Source: Plectrocnemia conspersa
Taxonomy: Eukaryota; Arthropoda; Insecta; Trichoptera; Polycentropodidae
DNA: 64,000 nucleotides
Direction of reading: 5' to 3'
NCBI GenBank assembly: GCA_009617715.1
Contig: VTFK01000003.1
Span: 1,488,001 to 1,552,000, forward strand
The stretch's first letter is position 1, and each line of letters opens with the position of its first letter. The notes under the pieces are model-generated. The model was given only the letters and a program-made list of their open reading frames with translations, made no database searches and was not told where the DNA came from. Both the position numbers and the translations under genes were made by a program. Below, in pieces: positions 11,036 to 22,169 of the stretch.

Positions 11036-12830
11036 TTTGTTTTAGACGCTAGAGAAGCAATTTTTCATATCATATGGAAACTACTAGTTTTACTGGTTTT
11101 GGTATCAAAATTACTTTAGTTAACTTTTACTGCTGAAGTTACTATTTATTAAAAGCCGCGTTAAGCAGATGTGTAAATTTCAATATAGTTTTTAGTAAAA
11201 CTTGCTTTGTGATGAAATAATAGTCCAGTGTTTTAACTGCACTGATATTCTTAATTGTGACTCATGAACAAAATGTCCTATTATCTTCGTTATATAATAT
11301 CTTATAAAATCGTATGATAAGCACTTTATTTTGCTTATATTTTAGTAGAAATAATGCAAAAAAAGTATTTTTTTTGTATGATTTTAAAACAGATAGGAAA
11401 GGATCATAAACTCCCAGTAACAATTATTTTGGCTTCGGTAGTGATAAATAACTTACGGTGCATATTTGTAGTTCCAAAAAGATAAACAGTGTCGGGGGCA
11501 TCCCTTTTAACCGAGTTTGTACAAAATTTTCCGTTAGTAATCCAACAGGTGTAAACTATTTAAAACATATATGAAAATATAAAAAGCTTGAAAAATGGGT
11601 GCCGCATGAACTGAATGAATACCTAAAAATAGCTTGCTATTGTATATTTTACATATATTTATATTTTTTATCGTACTGTATCGCTAAAATAAAGTGACCT
11701 GCGCATTGAATGTGCTTCTAGGATTACTCAATAAAAAATTTTTACTAGAAAATGAAACATATTGAGTAATAAATTATCTATTTTTAGTAATTAAGTAAAA
11801 GTATAATTTAGATAAATATATTTTAATATAAATTAGCGGCGATGACTACGAAAAATATTAGTTAAAGACCCCTAACTTTATTATATATATTGCATTACTA
11901 AATATTACTACTGCGAATGATATATAAGTACATTTCAACCAAAAATAAATAAGCACTTCTAGAATACTGTGAGACTATTTCCCCTAATATATCAAGCAAT
12001 CCCTTCCGGAACCCAAGGCATTAACAATGAAAATAGCTCATTTATGTATATTATAAAACAAGTATTCAAACGCTGAATAGTTAAAAATAGAATAGATATA
12101 ATAAATGTCCTTGTGAAAAATTAAATAATATGTGAGTGAAAACTTCAAAGGGTTAATTATATACATTGCTTATTTTTTTTTAAGCATGTGCAATATTAGT
12201 TATTGTTTTAAAAGATCGCTTTTTACAAATGATGTTGACAGCAAATAATATTTTTTTTTTCTTTATATATAAGTTGACTATTTTCTATAGGTCCAACAGC
12301 AGTGACATAATTAGTTTGCCATTGAATTATATAGCAACCAAACATTTAATGTACATTTAAAGCAATTTTGTAATATTATTTATTTATTAGGTTTTAAAAT
12401 CATTTCAACAGGTATGAAACGCAAAAACCTTCAATTTTGAAGCACTCGGTAGTTTGACGATCCCTCTTATGTTAAGGGCACGGGGACACAGGTGTCTACA
12501 TTTTATATTTTATTGCCATTTTGCTTGTCTAGACAGTTGGTTAGATTTTATATATTGTAACTCTCAATCTACGATTTTCAAGCAAATATCTTGTATTCTG
12601 TAAATTCAAATATATTCATAACAAAACTCAAAAATAAAGATAAATAATAATTTTCTATTGAAATGTTTGAGATTATTTATTTCATGAAAAAAAATTGCTA
12701 GATTATAGTGAAAGCAAAACCGTTGAAGGAAATTAAAGCTAATATATAGTAGATCTAAATAGAAATAATATTGGCAGCATATAATCAATACCGTATTTTT
12801 ATAATAGTATTAAAAAAAAAAAAATTATGC
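11036..12830. other. AT-rich gene-free stretch
   Basis: No recognisable genes or repeats. Confidence 0.45.
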
Positions 12831-12835
12831 AACCA

Positions 12836-13040
12836 GCACTTGTGTTTTTAAATTTCTATCGTGTCTGGGAGATCGGAATTAGTGGTTATTATATAATTAT
12901 AATTCCGTTTGATCATCACAGATTAGGTTTACCTAGATTTTACTAATCTCACGGATGAATACCGCGATGATTAATTAATATTAGGTATTTAAAATTCTCT
13001 AATGACGAGCTACCTTAGCTCATTGGATTAACCTAATTGT
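12836..13040 (+). repeat. dispersed repeat family R2, copy 2
   Basis: AATTTCTATCGTGTCTGGGA starts the shared body. An inverted pair (GGAATTA / TAATTCC) lies in the middle, then AATCTCACGGATGAATACCG. After the core, this copy and the one at 57715 share AAAATTCT-TAATGAGCTA. It is preceded by a poly-A run at 12812-12825. Confidence 0.65.
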
Positions 13041-13290
13041 CAATAAAAGAGTAAGGTAAATAAAAAAACCGCAAAATTTTTTTTTTTAATAGTGTTCCTA
13101 ATATTTTAATAATAAATAAATAGGCAAATGTTTAATCGCAATATTTAATATGTATAATATATTATTATTTTAATATGTATAATATATTAAACAATCATCC
13201 TTATGTGTTGGTTATTTTACATTTAAATACTAAGCTTTTTAATGTTTTTTAAATAATTCAATAAAACAATTAATAGTCAAAATTAATATA
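13041..13290. other. AT-rich spacer
   Basis: A direct repeat of TTTTAATATGTATAATATAT lies near 13140-13190; otherwise nothing. Confidence 0.4.
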
Positions 13291-13800
13291 GAAGCCCCCG
13301 AAAGAATTTTTGCGTCGGAGCGTAACATTATATAAAACTTGGTAACATGTCACCCCATGTTCTGTATTGTCTGCGATGAGCGTGTGTTAGGATTTAACAA
13401 TGAGCCACCCCTAACTCACATCACCCTCTAAACCAGAGGCGAGGGTTACTTTTGCTCCCCGCGAATCGTTACCAGAATCGAAACGTATTAGTACTTTGTG
13501 CGAATTTACGCCCGTGCATACCCGTCCGTGGCGTGTCACTCTTCAAAACGAGCTCTAGGACCCTAAATTAATTTTAAGGACACATCAAACGACGGTGCCT
13601 CAACTTTGATCAGCTCGATGCTATTGGATACATTTAATTAAATGCCCAATGTGGCCCTGTCCGGCGCAAAGTGTCGCAATCTATGGGGATGCAATGGATT
13701 TTTTTATGGATAATTTAAAAAAACTTTTAATGATCAAAGTTCCGGGAAATTATTCCAGTCGCTGGTCAAAGAAAGTAATTATCAAGTCTTCGTGTATATA
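13290..13800. other. GC-richer island, candidate conserved noncoding element
   Basis: Complex sequence with CpGs (GCGTCGGAGCG, CCGCGAATCG, CGTCCGTGGCGTG, TCCGGCGCAAAG) between A/T deserts. A 78-codon frame at 13649-13885 runs out into A/T sequence and has no domain. Regulatory role inferred. Confidence 0.4.
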
Positions 13801-15045
13801 TTTTTTTTTTTTTATTTGCGAAGGGGGTGAAATTTACTTAGCTTTAAATATATTTATAAGTATAAAATATATACAGTTAATTTAAAATGTCTAGTCATTA
13901 GAACATATAATAAACGGTTTTCATAATTTAAATCTAGGCAATGAGCTAACTAACTCGCATATTATTGCAATAGGGTTACCAGATTTTTACCCTTGTGTAG
14001 GAAATTATATTAAGGGAGGAATATAAATAGGGCTACTATCCATTTATATTAAAAAGCTGCATATATTCTATACATTTTAGATAGTACTGATTTATGATTT
14101 TATATCTTTATAATCTTAATATATATAGGAATCATATTTTAAAATATTATGTTGTTGTATTTTTTAAATTATGTATTTTGTTAATTAAACATAAATAAAA
14201 TTTATTTATTTATTTACCATCAAAATCATTATTAAAATGTGTATTATTTTACTCCACTTGGATTTGGGCGTTTATTATATTAGTAACCTCGACTTTTAAG
14301 TGATAAATGTTTTTACAGTTCTTTAGTGATTAGTTATGAATTATTAATTAGTTATGATAAATTAAAATTAGAAAAGTCAGTTTTAAAGATTGCAAAAATT
14401 TTGGTTTTGACGTAGTGACTTGCGTCTGTTTAAATAATAAAATACCTACATACATAACTGTCTAGGCTTTTACAGATATATAATATTTGCGTTGCTCTTC
14501 CGGTGGCAGTTTTGCGCAAAGCGCTCATTTTCAGCAAGTTTAAAGTATGAGGAGAAGGACTGGCACACCCTTTCAAGGTGAAAACTTTACTCTAAATGTC
14601 GTAGCCCAAAACGGATTTGCAAAACCCTAAAGGCATTTAAAGACTCAAATCCAAATATCTTATTATTAAAATTCTGAATATATTTGCCTGTTTTTTTTTA
14701 ACAATTCGTTATTCGAATATTTATATTATTTTAATTCGAATTTAAAAAAGCACTTAAAACCGACTAGCTCAAAAATCAGTTGGGAATTATGCCCTCCCAC
14801 CTATTTCTGGTGCAATATCTACTGCCCAATTATGCCTTTTTTATTTTGAGAAATGATTAATATCACGTTCATGTGATTTATAAAAACATGATCATAATAA
14901 CTAATAGCCGACAAACAAAATGATAAATGAAACAAATTTAATTGCTGAAATTCCAGAAATTACTCATATTTCAGAGTTGATATTGTGCAGCTGTGAACTT
15001 ATAATAATATATTTTCACGAAAAATGTTTAATTTTAGGTATGTTT
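13801..15045. other. AT-rich gene-free stretch
   Basis: A small GC-richer patch around 14490-14580 contains the inverted pair GCGCAAAGCGC. Otherwise nothing. Confidence 0.4.
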
Positions 15046-15049
15046 AATT

Positions 15050-15146
15050 ATCTACTATAGTACTTTATTATATATAGTACTATAGTAGATTTTTATATAT
15101 TAAATCTACTGTACTACTATATTATATATAGTACTATAGTAGATTT
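15050..15146. repeat. AT-rich nested palindrome
   Basis: ATCTACTATAGTAC at 15050 pairs with GTACTATAGTAGAT at 15077-15090 and again with a direct copy of that arm at 15131-15144. Between them, AAATCTACTGTACTA adds a third arm. Such AT-rich foldbacks are typical of tiny MITEs or of template-switch events. Confidence 0.7.
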
Positions 15147-15150
15147 TTTT

Positions 15151-15545
15151 ACGTTTAAACTTGCAGATTTTTACAGATTAAGGCATCAGATATTGTATTT
15201 TTTTTAATTCATAGCATATACCTTGTGACTTTGGCCGTTAAAATATTTCTCATGGTGGTGTCCCATTTTATTTTTTTCTTAGCCGGTTAAAAAGCTTTAA
15301 CACAAGCTAAACTAGTTCTATTTTAAGATTGAAAAACATGAGTTAATCCCATTAATTGTGAATAAAAGAGTAGTACAATCAATAAATCTGACAGTTAAAA
15401 TTTGGCGAGTCAAACATAGATTTTTTATTGTTCTCATTTTCAAAGATTTATTCAGATCATTAAAACATTAGTTAATATATTTAATAAATAGTTTTAAAGA
15501 GTTAAAGCATAGGTGCTCAACATTTAACATTGAAATTAAATATTG
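15151..15545. other. AT-rich spacer
   Basis: Nothing recognised. Confidence 0.4.
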
Positions 15546-15549
15546 TATT

Positions 15550-16260
15550 GTCTAAAAGCGTTTTGGCAACAGTTTGTTCTTGATGCTTCTCGGCAAATTA
15601 TGCGAACTAAATTCTAGAGACATTTCGACGACACTACAGATTGAATATAATCAGAGCACACACACAGCTTCGGAGACGTATAATTTGCCGGAACTCTCCC
15701 CGAACAAAGATGTGAATATTGTCTCGATTCCGCCTGTTTTCCTGCATCTTGGTCGTTTGGCTTGAGAGTTAGGTCGTTGCAATGGCAACAACAACTGGTA
15801 TAAACATCCCGAAACTTTGATACGTCCTACATATGTATATAGCGAGTCTTTCCGCATATCCTCTACATTTTTTATTTTTTTTTTTTTCAAGTTCAATCTC
15901 AGCCGAAATAATTAATCTGTCGTTTCAGTAAAAAATTTAACCGTTTCTATTGTGTTATTTTCATAAAATAAAACCAGACTCCCTGGGTGGGCGATCGTAC
16001 GATTGAAAATAACAAGAGAGCGAGAAAAAATGATTATGTCAGGCGCACGCGGATGCAAAAAAGAGGGTTCCAATTAAAATTTGGTTTAATTGACAGGCGA
16101 GGAAAGAAAAACGGCGACAGTAAAGTGTTGCCATTTATACACAGGGGAGGAAAATGAGAGCGAGAGTTGCCATTTTTGACAGGCTAGCCCTGCGGTTATT
16201 CGCTTGCGTGATGAGAGTTTTATGTGACCTTCGCGAATGACGTCACAATTGTGATGTCAC
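15550..16260. promoter_or_regulatory. large candidate regulatory island: RFX, GAGAG, Pho-like and CRE motifs
   Basis: The left part holds GTTGCAATGGCAAC (15776-15789), a near-perfect RFX X-box. The right part holds GAGAGCGAGA at 16015, GAGAGCGAGAG at 16156 (GAGA-factor type), TTGCCATTTA at 16128 and GCCATTTT at 16169 (Pho/YY1 type), and a perfect CRE TGACGTCA at 16238-16245 followed by the variant TGATGTCA at 16252. GAGA plus Pho clusters are what insect Polycomb/Trithorax response elements contain. The 63-codon frame at 15574-15765 has no domain. Function is inferred from motif density. Confidence 0.5.
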
Positions 16261-17658
16261 AATCAGCATTGCATTCATAAGCGTTTATTTACTTTTGGAT
16301 TACAAGATACATCTAAAAAATAATTTTACTGACTACAACAGTAAACAAGATATTTAACTGACTATTTACAAACAAATTTATTAATACAAATAATAATGCG
16401 TCTAATTTAAGTTCAAAAAAAGTTTAAGTAATAGAAATTTTTAGAATTGCATTTGTACTCTGAATTTTTTAATATATTTGTAGATGTAATTTTCTATAAG
16501 TATATTCATGATCAAGTGTTTATCAACTTTTTACACTTGTGGATTACTGAAAATATGAAAAGCAGATATAAAGAATATTGATTATCTCGAGTATTAAGTG
16601 TACACGAAGCGTTAATAATCGGCGGTCGAGGCCCCGCTAGTCATCGTCTACCCGTCAAGGTCCGTTAGTGAATGTCTTATTCACCGCTATCATAGCAGTG
16701 TAACCAAAATGCAGATTAGTTGTAGCCATACAAATTAGGCCCACACATTACTCCCCCCTAACAATTTATAATTGCGATCATCCAGAAAACATAACTTTTT
16801 CACCAGCGCTCAACTCGAAATACAACTCGACAGTAAAGTGTACAGCTTAACTGAATAAACTGTTCTTTTCTGCATCTATTTTGGCTGCAACGTAATTTTC
16901 TAAATAAGTCTAATATTATTTTATAAATATAGTGCTTAGAAACTACGTTTATTATAAATCTCCTGCTTAAGTTAGCAGCAATTAAAACTTCTCAAAAATT
17001 TATATTCGTAGAAATTCGCCACCAGTACATAGTCAATACAGACCATCATAAAGGTTGGATTGCATAAAAATAATACCGTAAGCTACTGAAATATAATCTA
17101 CTGTTTCATCTATTAGTATTATGTATATAATATATGTTTCAAACGTTGTTAAATTTGCGGTAAAATTGAAACACTTTTACAATTTATTTGGTTTCTACCG
17201 AATGATGAATGATCAATATATAATGTGGGCCAAAATGAAACTTTACGTCGGTAAAATAAATATAAAGGAACGCTGGAGAAATAACAAAATTTATTAGAAG
17301 TGAGGGAGAGTGACATAAAAACATGGTTTACTATTGTGAATATGATAATGCAAGGTGTTGGGTATATGATAAATAATCATACGCAATGACATGATGGAGA
17401 GGAATCACTACATCCATTATCTGTGACAACTGTAATATGACAGATAACCACATAGAACATATACGAGAGTATAATTCAGTAAAGTGTTTACAATGAAGAA
17501 TAGTATTAAGTAATGAAAAAAACATGTTATTGAATTATTGAATATTTAAATAAAAATATATTTTTCGTACCTGATTTTTCTCGAGATTATTTCAGAGTTA
17601 TATAACAACCTTTAACATACAATATATTTCTTTAACTATTTTAGAGCAATACTAAGCT
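16261..17658. other. AT-rich stretch with a GC-richer patch
   Basis: The patch at 16610-16760 (GGCGGTCGAGGCCCCGC, CACATTACTCCCCCC) followed by CTGAATAAACTG near 16850 is faintly like an insect LTR with a poly-A signal. No terminal TG..CA pair, primer site or second LTR was found, so it is left unassigned. Confidence 0.35.
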
Positions 17659-17666
17659 CATGTGGG

Positions 17667-18934
17667 CAGGGCCCTGTGAAAACAATGATTCCGGGCCTCA
17701 TGATAAAAATGGCATTTTATATATTTTTTAACATTGTAGTACAATTTCTTGATAATATAATAATAGATACAAGTTAGCTCTTTCTATGCTACAAATAAAT
17801 ATAAAAATTGAATTAGGCATTAGAATTATTAAAAATTTCTACTCATGATATTTACCTGATAGTTAATCGTGTTTTCTTTGCTGCTCAGTGTTACCATATA
17901 GTGAATTTACAGTCCAGATCAAAAGCAATAAAATTGTGCCATCGTGGTGAAAACGCTTGATTATCAAGCATTTATATTACGACTTTTTATAACAATATTA
18001 CGGGTGAGAATCAAATAAAGCACATCTAAACCAAATTTTGCCCAATAGGAGAGCGCAAAAACAATTATCCCTTCTCAGAAGTCAAAAATTCACGGCAAAA
18101 GCAATAAAATCGTATCGGTGCCGTTGCAGTGGGAACGCTCGTTACCGAGCGTTCCCACTGCGACGGCACCGACACGATTTTATTGCTTTTGACGTGAATT
18201 TTTGCCTTCTGAGAAGTGATAATTGTTTTTGCGCTCTCCTATTGACCAAAATTCGGTTTGATAAAAATATATATCTACTAGTTAAAATGTATTTCGATAT
18301 GATTTTACAAAAATTACATGTTTTAAAAAATATTTTCGGGATAGATTTTCTAGACTTTCTAGATTTTCTTTTAAATATAACCACATGAAACTGAATGTAT
18401 TATTTATTTATTTTGCAGTATTAAATCTAGTTGTCAAATTACCGATTATACAATCAATAGAAACATTAAATTTATATAATTCAGCTGGTGCTGTTGTTGA
18501 TTTTTCTTTATTTCTTTGCTTTTTCCTTATGTATTCGATCTGAATTTTCCGATATACCTGAATTTATTGCTACTAATTTACATTCGTTGAATATTTTCTC
18601 TCGTGTCTAATATTTTTTAAACATTCTAAAATCAATAAAGTTAACAATAATTTGCAAACAAATTTTAACACAAATGGAGCTGCGTTAAAAATCTGTTCCT
18701 TTGAATAATAATGTTTATTGTGAAAGTACTACCTAGAATATGGGTAATTTTTCTCCTTTTATTTATTGTATATTAAAAAAGGGCTAAAGGAACTTATACC
18801 TGACATACATCAGTTTCATTATTTGAGATCGGTTTTTACTTTTTTTTTATAAATATATATTTTTTCAGAGTTGAGCCCCTCAAGAAGAACAGGCCCTGGG
18901 GATTTGTCACCTCTCCTCCCTCTCGGCAGGGCTG
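17667..18934 (+). mobile_element. hAT-like element (CAGGGCC ends), copy A, with nested palindrome
   Basis: The left end is CAGGGCCCTGTG. The right end CTCTCGGCAGGGCTG mirrors the better-kept left end of copy B at 46140 (CAGGGCCGCCGAGAG). Flanks CATGTGGG (17659-17666) and CATATAGG (18935-18942) match at 6 of 8 positions, a plausible decayed 8-bp target duplication. Both copies share AACAATGATTCCGGGCCTC near the left end and about 500 bp of right-hand sequence (from TAGATTTTCTTTTA near 18360). Copy A carries about 400 bp absent from B: the foldback unit at 17867-18262. No transposase frame survives. Confidence 0.6.
17867..18262. mobile_element. foldback element FB, copy 1: 117-bp-arm palindrome
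   Basis: A near-perfect palindrome is centred at 18143.5. The left arm 18024-18141 and right arm 18146-18262 pair with about eight mismatches and one indel around a 4-nt loop (TTAC). Landmarks in each arm, outside to inside: CAATAGGAGAGCGC, TTCTCAGAAG, AAAAATTCACG, AAAAGCAATAAAATCG, CAGTGGGAACGCTCG. A leader at 17867-18023 (CTCAGTGTTACCATATAGTG, then a shorter hairpin around CGCTTGATTATCAAGC) matches the leader of the sister at 32055. The two open frames on opposite strands here (18038-18388 and 18142-18384) have related translations only because the DNA is a palindrome. Confidence 0.85.
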
Positions 18935-18942
18935 CATATAGG

Positions 18943-19235
18943 TAATAGTATTTGATTATGTTTATATTGTTCCAAGTCTTCCCTGTATATAATATGTTTT
19001 CAATATTTATTATTATGATATTTAATTATAATATATTTATCGCTCCGCAAGTTTAATCAATTTTAGTTAAACTCACAGCGTGATAATCTAACACCCCCAT
19101 ACTGTTAGCGTTCTTCGATATATGCACATACACACAGTTTAATTCTTCGATCCAATTATGTTGTTAATTATTTGCCGTAATTGAATTTGCCTAAATATTT
19201 CGCCGATGAAGCTTCGAAAAGTGTGTGTACTCGTT
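18943..19235. other. AT-rich spacer
   Basis: Nothing recognised. Confidence 0.4.
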
Positions 19236-19237
19236 AA

Positions 19238-19672
19238 TTGAATAATAAAGTTAACAACGGCGGCGGCCGTGTTGCCATGGCTGCCAGCCATTGTTCTGGC
19301 GGCAGATGGCTTAGCAAACTGAATACTCGCTTAATTATACACTATAATGTCCCTTTCTTGTTTCCTAGAAATGCCGGAATAACTATTGTATCAGATGAAC
19401 GTTTAATTGACTTTGAGATTCCTTCGCATGTGAATTTAGAAAAGGAAAGCTCGGTCAATGTTGTCATGTCGAGCTTTGATGTTCGGCTGAACAGCGTTCG
19501 AATCGTGTCTTTTGATCGTTTGAACTGCGGTCGTAAACGGTACGACAATAGACCTTTACCTGGCAATGACAGAACACATCAGGCTTTTGTCTATTTGTAT
19601 TCAAGGACGCTACCCTGGGAGCTTTCAGCAGCGACTATTAATATTATATTAGGATATTCAGAAAAATATTAG
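19238..19672 (+). other. unassigned open frame over a GC-richer island
   Basis: The frame is open on the plus strand; the first ATG (19277) lies in GTTGCCATGGCTGC (19271-19284), a half-matching RFX X-box, and gives about 131 codons. CTTTCTTGTTTCCTAG at 19355-19370 looks like a 3' splice site, so 19371-19672 could be a terminal exon ending at TAG. The predicted peptide shows no domain, signal or repeat that I recognise, and the minus strand is also open over 19342-19566. It could be a lineage-specific exon, but a conserved noncoding island with chance frames is equally likely. Confidence 0.2.
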
Positions 19673-19813
19673 TTTATTAATATTTTTATGGACGTATTAT
19701 CTCACGCTGCCATAACGCAGTAGGTTAAATAATTTATAAATAAATATAGTTTTGTAAAATACTCACCAGAAATTCATGATCTTGATTAAAAAAGCTGTTC
19801 ATTCTTCCATTTA

Positions 19814-20848
19814 CAGGCGGCCCTCGACTTTCGCACACAATTGATTCCTAAAAATGTGTGCGAATGTTGAATGTATGAAAGTCGAGGGAAGTAAAAAAAA
19901 TTGAAATTGTATGTATTTTAAAATATTTATTTATCAAGTAAGATGTTTAAGAGACACGTTTAAGTGAGGTTTGCGGGTGTTTCCTTTTAAAAGTTATCAA
20001 GAGTTAACTGTTTTCCACTATTTTTTTTCTTTTCTTCATATAGTATTTTATAACATGCTGTGTCTTTATTGATCGCCCTACGCACTTGAGATATGCGCTC
20101 TCCATTGGGATCACAATCTTCCATAATATTTAAAAATTTGTCAAGATGCATGAAAGCTTCATTCATATTTTTCATTGTTAAAGAGTTTTCCAAAATATAC
20201 CTGTCTCATCTACATTAAATATTTGGCTAGAGGAATAGTCTCCATCTTCAATAATTTTAGATAATTAGGAAATAAATTCTTTTGCGGCATCTTTATCCGC
20301 ATCAGCCGATTCTCCAGTAAATTCAATATTATAAAAAAATACCTCATTTTAAAATTGTAAAACAATCAGTTACTTGCTGTAAAAACCGTGTTAAAATCTA
20401 TCCTTCCAATATTTGTGCAAATTAAGAGCTTTTGCTTGAATAATTGAAATACTCAGAGGGACATCTTTTTGCTGTTGGTCATGTTTTTTTTCCGTGTTTT
20501 TTTGGAAACATATCTTTAAAGATTGTGAAAATATATCTTTAATTTCCACAATTTTGAACGTATTTCTTAATTATATTTTTATTTTGCAAAATTGAACATA
20601 TCGTAGACCTGTTTGTATCATACGAACGTCCGATTGAAGCAAAAGATTCACCGCTATTAGAACGTCTAATAATTTCCATCTTTGTCTCGAATCGTGTGAA
20701 GTTTATGAGTCCTTGATTTATTTTTGTTCGTATCAAACCGTTTATAAATGTTTATAATTTAAAAAAAAAAAAAAAAAAATTTGAAAAAAATGTTTTTTTT
20801 TTTTAAATGTGCGAAATAGCAAATTATGCGAAAGTTAAGAGCCGCCTG
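19814..20848 (-). mobile_element. Tigger (pogo superfamily) DNA transposon, internally deleted
   Basis: Terminal inverted repeats CAGGCGGC-CT--ACTTTCGCA: left 19814 onward, right the reverse complement ending at 20848. The target TA is present on both sides (19812-19813 and 20849-20850), as expected for Tc1/mariner/pogo insertions. At 1035 bp it is less than half the size of an autonomous Tigger. It holds both ends of a transposase gene on the minus strand with the middle missing. Long poly-A/T runs lie near the right end (20760-20810). Confidence 0.85.
19987..20736 (-). pseudogene. Tigger/pogo transposase, N-terminal half joined to the C-terminal tail
   Basis: Read on the minus strand. 20736-20539 encodes a Psq/CENP-B-type helix-turn-helix (FETKMEIIRRSNSGESFASI, then NRSTICSILQNK). 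About 20480-20402 encodes the Tc5-type DNA-binding helix (VPLSISIIQAKALNLHKYW). 20290-20190 reaches the first catalytic aspartate in FNVDETGIFWK. The sequence then jumps to a family-typical C-terminal tail (NEAFMHLDKFLNIMED ... GKQLTLDNF) in 20193-19987. The second and third catalytic acids of the DDD/DDE triad are deleted, and stops and frameshifts interrupt the N-terminal half. It cannot transpose itself but could have been mobilised in trans while its ends were intact. The DNA-binding part is the best-preserved piece. Confidence 0.8.
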
Positions 20849-20850
20849 TA

Positions 20851-21860
20851 TCTCTAGGAAACGTTAAGTGTGTTTGGTTCTTCATGTAAAGTGAAAGAGA
20901 ATTTTCTAAAAATATATTATGTATAATATAAATTATATAATATTGAATTGAGAATTGGTTTAAAACGGCCGTTAAATATTTAACAAGCTTGAGATATATA
21001 AACTTTGCGCCCTGTTGTTTTGGATCAAAAAGTACTGTTTTTTTGTTATGGGAATGTGATATTTTTAGTTTAATCCGTCTATTGTCACGCATGGTCCGTA
21101 CCAGTTGATCGGTTGATTTTATATTGGATAAAAAAAATGTTTTCATAGTTGATGCAACATTTTTAATAAAAAATTTTAACATTGCTCTGCTTTCAATTTA
21201 CTGATATACGTTGCTAGATTTGCAAGTGCTCGTTTTAGACCCCACATTATTTTCTATATAATATAAGCGTCATTTGCCTTGATTCACCCGATATTTCGTG
21301 GATCCTATCTACTGCGCAAATCAACAGATTTTAAATTCGGAAAAATTGATTATCATGGCATAATTTTTATTGTGTTTTAAACGTACCTTATATATTTTTT
21401 AGACAGAACTTTATGTTAATAAATTCGTCTAAAATAATATAATTTTCATATTGAATAAAAGTTCATACTATACAAATTTATTTGCTATGGGAAACTAAAC
21501 GGGATGCTTCGCAAAAATATCCCTCCCCCACTATATAAAAAAGTGTTGTACGTCCAAAAATTTACATCTTTTCCTTTGAAGAACCATATATATAGTCAAA
21601 AAAAATTTTTTTTTCACCAAATACAATTCTTGTATATAAAAAAAAAATTAATGATACATTAAGATAAAATAAAATATGTTTATATAAAAATAATTATAGG
21701 CCTTCGGTGTTATAATTATTTTTTAACCATTTTTATAAATTCATCTTTAAAATAACACTTTTCCTTTGGCATCTTTTACAGGTATAAAAATGGTGTTACC
21801 TAATTTTTTTTTTAATTAAAGCAAATATTTCTCTATATATGCGGTAATTTATATATAATA
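20851..21860. other. AT-rich gene-free stretch
   Basis: A 115-codon minus-strand frame (20835-21182) begins in the Tigger terminus and has no domain I recognise. Nothing else. Confidence 0.35.
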
Positions 21861-21930
21861 TGTTATTAACGGGATTTCCGGCGTCTATTTGGCTGCAAAG
21901 ACACACTTATTCGGCTGCAAACTGATTGTG
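21861..21930. repeat. dispersed repeat R3, copy 1
   Basis: TTTCCGGCGTCTATTTGGCT then GCAAAGACACACTTATTCGG is homologous to 30065-30131 (TTTTTCGGCGTCTAACTGGC then TACAAAAGTCACACCACTTG). Class unknown; the matched core is about 65 bp. Confidence 0.55.
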
Positions 21931-21939
21931 AATATGTTG

Positions 21940-22160
21940 ATATATCCGGAGGGACCCAAAAATAGAGACTTTTTTATTTTACAATATTTTTACACCAAAT
22001 TTTGATACATTCAAAGTACTCTCCATTGATCAATATGTACTGGTTCAAACGTTTTTTTCATTGTTCAAAACATTTCTGTTTATGTTTAAAATATGAACTG
22101 TAATAATTTTTTTCGGAGTCTATTTGTCTGAAGTCATTTATTTCTTTGACCTCAAAACCT
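21940..22160 (-). pseudogene. mariner-like transposase C-terminal relic
   Basis: The minus strand reads QKCFEQ, a stop in the position of a Trp codon (TGA for TGG), then KKRLNQYILINGEYFECIKI. This follows the C-terminal pattern CF--WKKR---CI---GDYFEGD of mariner-family transposases. Downstream on the same strand is an A/T run and then GGGTCCCTCCGG, a plausible terminal repeat. The rest of the gene is unrecognisable. Confidence 0.5.
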
Positions 22161-22169
22161 GAAACAACG

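Noticed and set aside
16590..16900. Possible solo LTR (GC-richer block followed by AATAAA)
   Set aside because: No TG..CA inverted ends, primer-binding site, polypurine tract or flanking duplication could be found.
18070..18080. TTCTCAGAAG as a heat-shock element
   Set aside because: The TTC/GAA halves have a 3-4 bp spacing rather than the required 2 bp; it is better explained as part of the foldback arm.
18038..18388. 116-codon plus-strand frame and its 80-codon minus-strand partner with related peptides
   Set aside because: They are the two readings of one palindrome; similarity follows from the inverted repeat, and the family's other copy does not keep the frame.
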